Source of the DNA: Roseiarcus sp963753135
GTDB taxonomy: Bacteria > Pseudomonadota > Alphaproteobacteria > Rhizobiales > Beijerinckiaceae
Direction of reading: 5' to 3'
Length of the DNA: 64,000 nt
Assembly (NCBI GenBank): GCA_963753135.1
Contig: CAVWBA010000009.1
Location: 124,001-188,000, forward strand
Positions 56,869 through 64,000 of the stretch are shown here, in pieces. The position numbers and the translations under genes are program-made. The notes beneath the pieces were generated by a model. That model saw nothing but the letters and a program-made list of their open reading frames with translations, was not told the origin of the DNA and did no database searches. Each line of letters starts with the position of its first letter. The first letter of the stretch is position 1.

Positions 56869-57354
56869 ATGGCTGAGACACTCTCCTCGCTCGCCGACCT
56901 TGCAGGTACGGCCGCCGCGCCCGCCACGCAAGAAGCCCCCGTCCATGTGCAGAAGCTCGACAAGCACGGACGCGCCTACGCGACCGGCAAGCGCAAGAAC
57001 GCTGTGGCGCGCGTCTGGATCAAGCCGGGCAGGGGGCTTGCGACCGTCAACGGGAAACCGCTCGACCAGTATTTCGCCCGGCCTGTGCTGCGCATGGTCT
57101 TGAGCCAGCCGCTCGTGGTCGTGAACCGCATCACCCAGTATGATCTCACGGTGACGGTGAGCGGGGGCGGCCTCTCGGGCCAGGCCGGGCGCCGTGCGCC
57201 ACGGTCTCGCCAAGGCCCTGACCTATTTCGAGCCGGAGCTCAGGCCCGCGCTCAAGAAGGAAGGCTTCCTTACCCGCGATTCCCGCGTGGTCGAGCGCAA
57301 GAAGTACGGCCACCGCAAGGCGCGCGCGAGCTTCCAGTTCTCCAAGCGCTGAGG
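56869..57354 (+). pseudogene. rpsI: 30S ribosomal protein S9, frameshifted by one base
   Basis: S9 with an N-terminal extension typical of alphaproteobacteria (Ala-rich, then VQKLDKHGRAYATGKRKNAV). The first frame reads to GGGLSGQAG near 57186. The true end (VRHGLAKALTYFEPELRP, then KYGHRKARASFQFSKR) is in another frame, ending at the TGA at 57352. One extra G in the GGG at about 57187 explains this. S9 is essential, so the base is almost certainly a sequence error and the real gene intact at 161 residues. A terminator follows. Confidence 0.95.
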
Positions 57355-57379
57355 CGTTTATTCGTCTGCAATCGGAAAG

Positions 57380-57406
57380 GGGCGGCGGCGCAACGCCGCC
57401 CTTTTT
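57380..57406 (+). terminator. Rho-independent terminator of rplM-rpsI
   Basis: GGGCGGCG (57380-57387) pairs with CGCCGCCC (57394-57401) around GCGCAA, followed by TTTTT. Confidence 0.85.
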
Positions 57407-57463
57407 GTTGGCGCTACCCGTCTTGCATCTCGCAATGAGTTTGTGCGGCGACCGTCGTTATCC

Positions 57464-58427
57464 TCAGGCCGCGCTTTCGACATAGGGCCGAAACGTGGTC
57501 TTCTCCGTCCCGCAGTCCGGGCAACGCCAGTCGGAGGAAAGCGCGTCAAACGGAGCGCCGGCGTTGGGCGTCCCTTGAGCTTCGTCGTAAATGTAATAGC
57601 AGCCGCGGCAGATGAAGCGGCCGCATGCGGCGGTCAAGAACCGGCGCCGCGGCTTCCGCTGGCGCTTCCGTCTCTCCCGACAGCATGAGCCGGTCGCCCG
57701 CAGCGATGAGGCCGCCTTCGCGAACGACAAGATAGACGCCGAGATTCTTGTGGCCGAAGGCGAGGCGAAGGGATGATGGGATGTCGAGATCCCGCTCGCC
57801 GGTCGCCGGATTGACGTTGGTCGCGCCGCAGCGCCCGTTCTTGCGGTCGACCGCGAAGGTCGCTCCGCCGATCCGGATGTCGCGGCCGATCCAGTCGAAC
57901 TCCTCCCACGGTTTGGCGCCGTCGATATAGATGTTGGCGCGGAAGCGGAGCGGGTCGATCGGGACGCTCCACAACTCTTCAAGCGCCCGCACGGTCGCGA
58001 GGTTGATCATCGAGATCACATTGTCGGGCTTGTCCATGAAATGGCCGCCGCGCGAGCGCACGAGCGCCGGCGGCGCCGGGAAGTCGGGCAGGAGCGTCCA
58101 GAAGAAGTTCTCGAGCGCCCGCTGATCCTTCTCGACGTCCAACCTTCCCGATATGGCGACCTGTCCCTTCCGGCGCACGGTGAGCCTAAGGTCGTCGAGT
58201 TCGAGATCGGTCGTGACTTTGGCCAGAGCTTCGTCGAGCATCAGCATCGCAAACAGGCCCTTCTTCGCCCATTGCGGATTGTCGCGGTCGATCGGCGCCG
58301 AAGGGCGGGCGAGGGCGAAGATCCGGTCGCTCGGGAACGGCTTTCCCGTCTCGAGCTCAGCCTCCGTGAGGGCTTGCGCGCTCAGGCCTTTCACGGGATA
58401 CCGATAGATGCTGACCACCTGCGCCAT
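57464..58427 (-). pseudogene. MOSC-domain protein with C-terminal rubredoxin domain, frameshifted
   Basis: About 320 residues. The MOSC N-terminal beta-barrel begins MAQVVSIYRYPVKGLSAQAL. The MOSC core follows (FRANIYIDGAKPWEEFDWIG and the conserved Cys in NGRCGATNVNPATGERD), as in YcbX/mARC-like molybdenum proteins. The C-terminus is a rubredoxin domain: FICRGCYYIYDEAQGTP and DWRCPDCGTEKTTF, giving two CxxC iron ligands. The fusion suggests electron transfer from rubredoxin to a molybdenum or cofactor centre. One extra G near 57644 shifts the frame between the domains. GGGAG precedes the ATG at 58427. Confidence 0.85.
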
Positions 58428-60080
58428 GGGCCGCGCCGCTCCCTGCCTCGTGCGCGACGAGCTTGGCCGGCTTGCCGGACGCTTCGGTAGATCCGGCCGG
58501 CGCCGAAAGCGAGAGTCCAGATGTGCGGGCGCGCGGCTGCGGCGCGACGGGGTGAAGGTCGACGTTCTCGGCAGGCGGATCAGAAACTCCGCAATGTCAG
58601 TTGCCGGATCGTCGATGGAATTGTCGATGATCTCGGAGAGCAGATCGATCGCCTGGTCGATCTGCTTCGGGGTGACGGCCCCGAAACCGATCACGAGCGT
58701 CCGGCGGTCGAGCAGGGTGGGGACGAGCGACATCGCCCCTGCGCTCGCGAGACTGTAGACACCGATCCGGCGCTTCGCCGCCAGGGCTTCGACGACGTTG
58801 GCGTCCGGAACTCCCGGCGGCAGGCGCCAGAGCAGGTGAAGGCCGCCATCTTCGCCGCTGACATTGACCTCGCCGAAATTCCGCTTGAGCCCGGCGATGA
58901 GAACGTCCCGATTCTCACGGTAATGAGCCCTGACGCGCGTCACATGCGTCGAATAGCTCGGCCCCTGCATCATCTCGGCGAGCGCGGACTGCTCGAGCCA
59001 CGAGCCGCCGCCATCGAACAGGCGCTTAGCCGCCGCGCCCGCCTCGATGAGTTGCGGCGGGAGCACCATAAAGCCGAGCTTGAGCCCTGCGCCCAGCGTC
59101 CGCGCAAAGGTCCCGAGGTAGATCGTGCAATCCGGAGCGGTCGCCGCAATCGCCTTGATCGGCGACCCTTCGAACCGAAACTCGCCGTCGGAATCGTCCT
59201 CGAGAATGTAGCATCCGCAGCGCCGCGCCCAGGCCGCGACGGTTTCACGCCGTTCGGCGGAAAGCACATGGCCAGTCGGAAACTGATGCGACGGCGTGAG
59301 GTATAGAAGGGCGGTGGCGCGCTGCGGGAGGCCATCGGGGATGAGCCCGTCGGAGTCCACGGCAATGCCGACGACTTCGGAGCCGGTCGCCTCGAAGGCC
59401 ATCGCCACGCTTGCCGAGCAGGGGTCCTCGGTGGCGGCGGTAGTTCCCCGATGCAAAAAAAGGCGTGCCGCGAGGCCGACCCCTTCCTGGACGCCGGACG
59501 TGACGAGAATGCGCGCCGGATCCGCCGCGAGACCACGGGTGATCGCGAGACGCGCGGCGATCGCCGAGCGTAACGCAGGCAGGCCGGCGGGGTCCGCTGT
59601 GTCGGTGAGGCCGACTGAGCCGCCGCGCGCGAGCTGCTTGAGAAGGAGCCGGCGCCAGGCTTTGAGCGGAAACAGAGCGGGATGGGCCCGTCCGGGCGCG
59701 AAATCGTGCGATAGCCGGCCGCGCCGGTGCGCGGCGGGAGAGGCAGGGGGATTCGGAAGCGCCGGCAGCGGCATCGACCAGGACGAGCGGCCGGGCGCGC
59801 CAGCAGGGGAAGCCTCAACACGCGCAGCCGCCGGCTCGCTCGCGGCCACAAACAGTCCGGACGCGGGCCGCGATTCAACCCATCCTTCAGCCATCAGCGT
59901 TTCATAAGCGCGCATGACGGTGTTGCGGGCGACTTCGAGCTGTTCGGCGAGCTGCCGACTCGACGGCAGCCGCACGCCACAGGCCAATTGAGCGCTCGCG
60001 ATCGCCTGCCGGATTTGTCCGGCGATCTGGTCCGTAAGGCTTTCCGCCCCCGAGCGATCGACAAGCAGCGGCAGTTGCAT
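58428..60080 (-). CDS. MocR/PdxR-type transcriptional regulator
   Basis: GntR-type winged helix at the N-terminus (LTDQIAGQIRQAIASAQLAC, RLPSSRQLAEQLEVARNTVM) fused to a fold-type I aminotransferase-like domain (SHDFAPGRAHPALFP, YLTPSHQFPTGHVLS, YILEDDSDGEFRFEG). The expected PLP lysine region reads YLGTFARTLGAGLKLGFMVL, so the usual Ser-Lys of SFSKTL is replaced by FARTL: the Schiff-base lysine appears absent. No stop occurs before the MOSC start; the frame runs into it through a low-complexity linker of about 60 residues, so the boundary given is nominal. Probably regulates B6 or amino-acid metabolism. Confidence 0.85.
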
Positions 60081-60425
60081 CCTCTGAGCTCCTGGCTTGG
60101 CGCCAGTTTAACGCCGGAGCCTCGCCACTGCAACGCGGCGCCGCGTCTGGACCCATCAACGCGGCGCCAACTGGCGCCCGCGAGCCCATCAGGAATGCAC
60201 ATCGCGCCCAACAGCAAGGCGTCGGCCAACCGCTGCAGCCGTTCGCATTGCACAAGGAGGCGGCGCCCGCCGCGCAAACCTTGCCTGACCTGGCGGCCTG
60301 AGCTGGCCCCATCCCTTCGATCCGGCTTGGTTCTCGATGTCCCGCCCAGGCTCGCGCCATGTTCGCCGACGGGCCGGCCGCCGTAGGCAAGGGTCGGACA
60401 GCGCGAAGCTTAAGAGGAGGTTTTC

Positions 60426-61709
60426 ATGGGACTTTCACGCAGAGGCTGGCTACGGGGCGCGCTTGCCTCGGCCGCAATGTTCGCGACGACGAGCTTCGCG
60501 CTCGCAGGGGACACGATCAAGGTCGGCATTCTCCATTCCCTGTCGGGCACGATGGCGATCAGCGAAACGATCCTGAAAGACGTCATGCTGATGCAGATCG
60601 ACGAGCTCAACGCGAATGGCGGGCTGCTGGGCAAAAAGGTCGAGGCCGTGGTTGTCGATCCCGCGTCCAACTGGCCGCTGTTCGCCGAGAAGGCGCGCGA
60701 GCTCCTCAGCAAGGACAAGGTCGCGGCGGTGTTCGGCTGCTGGACATCGGTGTCGCGGAAGTCGGTGCTGCCGGTGTTCGAGGAGCTGAACGGCCTCCTG
60801 TTCTATCCGCTCGAATATGAGGGCGAGGAGGATTCCTACAACGTCTTTTATGGCAGCTCGGTCCCCGATAACAAGGCGATTCCCGCCGTCAAGTATCTCA
60901 TGAGCGACGACGGCGGCGCAGTGAAGCGCTTCGTGCTCGAGGGAACGGATTACGTCTACCCGCGCACCAGCAACAAGATCATCCGCGCCTTCCTAAAGAA
61001 GCAGGGCGTGGCGGATGAGGACATTATGGAGAACTATACGCCGTTCGGTTTCTCTGACTGGCAGACCGAGGTCTCCAAGATCAAGGCGTTCGGCTCGGCC
61101 GGCAAGAAGACGGCTGTTATCTCCACCATCAACGGCGACGCCAACGTGCCCTTCTACAAGGAGCTCGGCAATCAGGGCGTCAAGGCGACCGACATTCCGG
61201 TGATCGCTTTCTCTGTCGGAGAAGAAGAACTCGCTGGCGTGGACACGAAGCCGCTCGTCGGCCACCTCGCGGCGTGGAGCTATTTCGAATCCGTCGATAC
61301 GCCTGAGAACAAGGCATTCATCAAGAAGTGGCGGGACTATTCGAAGAAGCCCAATAATGTCACCAACGATCCGATGGAATCGGCTTACATCCTCTTCCAC
61401 ATGTGGGTACAGGCGGTGCAGCAGGCGGGCACGACGGACGTAGACGCCGTGCGCCAGGCGATGATCGGGCAAAAGTTCAAATCGCCATCGGGCGTCGAAG
61501 TCACGATGCTGCCGAACCACCACATGGCCAAGCCCGTGATGATCGGCGAGATCCAGGCCGACGGGCAGTTCAGCATCGTTTACCAGAGCGCAGCGCTGCC
61601 GCCTAAGCCCTGGAGCCCTTATGTCGAAGCGAACGAGGGCCGCATCGCCGACTGGTCGTGGCCGTGGGCCTGCGGTGGCTGCACCGCGCCCAAATATTCG
61701 ACCTTCTGA
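60426..61709 (+). CDS. urtA: Urea ABC transporter substrate-binding protein, orphan
   Basis: 427 residues. A twin-arginine-like leader (SRRGWLRGALASAAMFATTS) precedes the binding domain: IKVGILHSLSGTMAISET, VFGCWTSVSRKSVLPVFEEL, LFYPLEYEGEE, TDYVYPRTSNKI and the C-terminal EGRIADWSWPWACGG. These identify UrtA rather than an amide- or branched-amino-acid-binding paralogue. urtBCDE normally follow, but malQ lies convergently instead, so the gene is detached from its transporter. AAGAGGAGG precedes the ATG. Confidence 0.93.
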   Translation: MGLSRRGWLRGALASAAMFATTSFALAGDTIKVGILHSLSGTMAISETILKDVMLMQIDELNANGGLLGKKVEAVVVDPASNWPLFAEKARELLSKDKVAAVFGCWTSVSRKSVLPVFEELNGLLFYPLEYEGEEDSYNVFYGSSVPDNKAIPAVKYLMSDDGGAVKRFVLEGTDYVYPRTSNKIIRAFLKKQGVADEDIMENYTPFGFSDWQTEVSKIKAFGSAGKKTAVISTINGDANVPFYKELGNQGVKATDIPVIAFSVGEEELAGVDTKPLVGHLAAWSYFESVDTPENKAFIKKWRDYSKKPNNVTNDPMESAYILFHMWVQAVQQAGTTDVDAVRQAMIGQKFKSPSGVEVTMLPNHHMAKPVMIGEIQADGQFSIVYQSAALPPKPWSPYVEANEGRIADWSWPWACGGCTAPKYSTF

Positions 61710-61811
61710 CCGCGCGTTCGAAGGGTGGCGCGAAGCCGCCCATTTTTGCGGCTTCTGGCGAATGGTGCTCATCATTGCAGGCGAAGCGCCGCGCGCCGAC
61801 GTCCCATCCAG

Positions 61812-61851
61812 CATCGCTTTCTCCCGGGGCCTGACTCGGGGGAAAGCGATG
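61812..61851. terminator. Hairpin between urtA and malQ
   Basis: CATCGCTTTCTCCC at 61812-61825 pairs with GGGGGAAAGCGATG at 61838-61851 with one mismatch. No long T-tract on either strand; it lies between two convergent genes and may stop transcripts from both sides. Confidence 0.5.
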
Positions 61852-61915
61852 ATGTTGAATCGATCCGTTGCCTACGAGAATGGGGCCCCGATCCGTCAAA
61901 AGCCCGCGCGCTTCC

Positions 61916-64000
61916 CTACATCCGCCCCTTGGCCAGCGCCGCGAGGCAGGCCTGCGCCCTATGGCTCGCAAAGGCGGCGGCGACGTCCGGGCCGACCTTG
62001 AGACGCCAGTTGGGGCGCTCGCGGTCGGTTCCGGGCAGATTGGTCGCAACCCTTTCGCCGACAAGGTCGTCGTACTGCGCGTGAGCGAACAACGACGCTG
62101 ACCCGCCGATCAGCGCGTGAACGGCGGCCGCCGTCCCGTCAGGAAGCGGCCCGTCCTCCGTCTGTGAGACTGTGAAGCCCGCCTGGCCGAGCGCGCGCAG
62201 CAGCGCGCTCTTCTCCTCGCGCCGCGTGGCGATCGCCTCGCCGGCCTTGGCCAGGCTCAAAAGACCGAGCGATAGCCGTTCGGCGATGTCGGCCCCTTGC
62301 CACCAGCCAGCGAGCGTCGGCAGATCATGCGTTGCGACGCAGGCGACCGACGTCGGCGGATACGACGCAGGAGACACGAACTCCACGCCCTTGCGCTCGA
62401 ACCATAGAACCCGCATCCCGGTGATCCTGGCGCGTGTCAGCCGATCGCGGAAACCATCGGCGACAGTGCCGAGGTCTTCGCCGACCACCATGCACTGCGC
62501 GCGTTCGCTCTCGAGCGCGATATGGCCGATGAGGTCCTCGAGCGGATAGGCGAGATAGGCGCCTTCCGCCGGGCGCGCGCCGTCGGGGATGAGGAAGAGA
62601 CGCTGCAGGCCCATCGCGTGATCGATGCGCAGCATTCCGGCGTGGCGCATGTTGGCGCGGTAGACAGCGCTGAGTGAGGCCCAACCCTCGCGCGCGCCGG
62701 CTAGCGGATTGGGAGCCGGCAGGCACCAGTTCTGCCCCTGAACGGAAAAAGGATCGGGCGGCGCGCCGATTGTGACCCCGTGCGCGAGCGCTTGAGCGTG
62801 CGCCCAGGATTCGGAGCCGTCCGGCGCGGCCCCGACAGCGAGGTCGCGGTAGAGGCCAATTTCCAGGCCTCGGTTCCGTGCTTGCTCGGCGGCATGCCCA
62901 AGCTGGCGGTCGGCGAGCCATTGGCAAAAGAGGGCGAACTCGAAGCCGTGGCGGTTGCGTTCGATTGCGTGGTCGATGGCCTTCGGATCGCCGTCGCGCA
63001 GATCCTGCGTCCAGACACGCCAATTGTCGCCAGCCTCTCCGTCCGCAGCAGCCTGGAAGGCGCCGAAACGGCGCAACGCTTCGCCGCCCGATCTCGCAAA
63101 GGCATGGTAACTGGCGACGATCGGATCGTTCGGCCGCGTCCCGCGGAGACGGGCGAACGCCGCGCTTCGGGCTTCGAGCGCCGCGCGCTTGGCGAGCCAT
63201 ACCTCCTCGTACTCGACATACTCGGTCTCCGAAGCGGCGGCGAACTCAGGCGCCAACGCCGCGAGCGCGGCGTTCAGCGTCTCGTCCCGCGGCAGGCCTG
63301 CATCGTCGAGCGCGTCGATGAAGATCGGATCGATGAATCGGCGGTCCGAGGGGTAATAGGGGCTCGCCCGCTCCCGGTCCCGCGGGAACAGCATGTGCAG
63401 CGGGCTGACGCCGAGATAGGCCGCGCCGGCATGGCCCGCCTTTTCTCCTGCGACCGCGAGCGCTGAAAAGTCGCCGATCCCTTGGTCGCGACCGTTCTCG
63501 CCGGCGCGACGCAGGGCGTAGAGCTGAGCGGCGACGCCGAATCGCTTGCGGGCGGCCGCTTTGGGACCGTAGGCCTCCGGCGGCGCGACAGTGAGCGCGC
63601 ATTCGACGCCATCGACAATGAGACGGTGGCGCCCGATTGGCAGCGTCGGCAGCGCGATTGCGCGCTCGGAGACGGAGCGTCCGTCTGGCAGATCGCGCCG
63701 CGCGCCGTCGGCGGCCTCGATCGACCATTCGGCGGCGGCGCCGTCCTCCCGCTCGATCCGAGCATCGGTTTTGCCAGGCGCATCGCGCAAGGGCGCGATG
63801 AGCGGCTCGCCATGGCGCAGGACAAGCGAGAAGGGCAGGCGGCGGCGCTGTGTCTCGTCGATGAGGCGAGTGAGGCTTTCGCGCGCTTGAGCTTCGCTCT
63901 TAACCTCGAGGCCGAGGGCCCGAAGAAGCGCGATCTTGCTCTCCGGCGAAACAGTCATGCGGTTGCCGCGGACGTCCCACCATTGTGCGGCGATCCCCGC
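61916..64000 (-). CDS. malQ: 4-alpha-glucanotransferase, 5' end outside the window
   Basis: Family GH77 enzyme that disproportionates maltodextrins or glycogen. Key parts are RRAGENGRDQGIGDFSALAV, SPLHMLFPRDRERASPYYPS, FCQWLADRQL, the catalytic-region MLRIDHAMGLQRLF, VVGEDLGTVADGF, and VACVATHDLPTLAGWW. An ATG at 63956-63958 would give 680 residues. The same frame stays open to the window edge and encodes AAQWWDVRGNRMTVSPESK, which matches the usual MalQ N-terminal region, so the true start lies beyond 64000. It converges on urtA. Confidence 0.94.
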   Translation of the reverse strand, partial: AGIAAQWWDVRGNRMTVSPESKIALLRALGLEVKSEAQARESLTRLIDETQRRRLPFSLVLRHGEPLIAPLRDAPGKTDARIEREDGAAAEWSIEAADGARRDLPDGRSVSERAIALPTLPIGRHRLIVDGVECALTVAPPEAYGPKAAARKRFGVAAQLYALRRAGENGRDQGIGDFSALAVAGEKAGHAGAAYLGVSPLHMLFPRDRERASPYYPSDRRFIDPIFIDALDDAGLPRDETLNAALAALAPEFAAASETEYVEYEEVWLAKRAALEARSAAFARLRGTRPNDPIVASYHAFARSGGEALRRFGAFQAAADGEAGDNWRVWTQDLRDGDPKAIDHAIERNRHGFEFALFCQWLADRQLGHAAEQARNRGLEIGLYRDLAVGAAPDGSESWAHAQALAHGVTIGAPPDPFSVQGQNWCLPAPNPLAGAREGWASLSAVYRANMRHAGMLRIDHAMGLQRLFLIPDGARPAEGAYLAYPLEDLIGHIALESERAQCMVVGEDLGTVADGFRDRLTRARITGMRVLWFERKGVEFVSPASYPPTSVACVATHDLPTLAGWWQGADIAERLSLGLLSLAKAGEAIATRREEKSALLRALGQAGFTVSQTEDGPLPDGTAAAVHALIGGSASLFAHAQYDDLVGERVATNLPGTDRERPNWRLKVGPDVAAAFASHRAQACLAALAKGRM

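Overview
The window is GC-rich chromosomal DNA that reads as an alphaproteobacterium of the Hyphomicrobiales (Rhizobiales), probably near Beijerinckiaceae/Methylocystaceae. This placement is inferred from gene content and order: NtrC-type regulator - L,D-transpeptidase - DUF882 peptidase; trpE/ppiD facing tpiA - secG - coq10-like; PaaI thioesterase - rplM - rpsI; and PEP-CTERM proteins with the VPEPSTWAMM-type signal. No rRNA, tRNA, CRISPR array or prophage was seen.

Layout. 0-11 kb: pobA, an ABC1 kinase, a small monooxygenase, oligoendopeptidase F, then a cell-wall block (sigma-54 activator, L,D-transpeptidase, M15-like peptidase). 11-15 kb: a proline-rich membrane protein, a PEP-CTERM protein, a Hint-domain protein, then a gene-free stretch with a dispersed repeat. 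15-24 kb: HNH endonuclease, a response regulator - cNMP-binding - zincin operon, penicillin acylase, exonuclease III, LolA, and a divergent aminotransferase/BKACE pair. 24-31 kb: an MHS transporter, an FAD-linked oxidase with a small secreted-protein gene inserted at its 3' end, a GFA protein and a group II decarboxylase. 31-43 kb: a YyaL-type thioredoxin-fold protein, nucleoside hydrolase, metC, an orphan amino-acid-binding protein, two class III cyclases around a LysM protein, and an amidohydrolase. 43-49.5 kb: trpE and ppiD facing tpiA, a remnant of a rifampin ADP-ribosyltransferase gene, secG and coq10-like. 49.5-52 kb: an IS630-family element between TA dinucleotides, with gene debris around it. 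52-57 kb: a second PEP-CTERM protein, a DyP peroxidase - encapsulin operon with a clear cargo-loading peptide, a membrane-anchored third gene, and rplM-rpsI. 57-64 kb: MOSC-rubredoxin protein, MocR regulator, orphan urtA and malQ running off the window.

The most coherent system is the DyP peroxidase/encapsulin nanocompartment at 53.3-55.2 kb: the peroxidase ends in a canonical encapsulation peptide and overlaps the shell gene by 8 bp. The class is known. The small membrane-anchored gene 22 bp downstream is the less-described part.

A caution covers the whole window. At least a dozen well-conserved genes are broken by single-base insertions or deletions, including rpsI, which is essential. Most of these are therefore more likely errors in this sequence (draft or metagenomic assembly) than real pseudogenes. 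Genuine debris (arr, nitroreductase and TPR remnants) is separate because large parts of those genes are missing. Three families of dispersed structured repeats are present, one of them read through in frame inside the L,D-transpeptidase gene.
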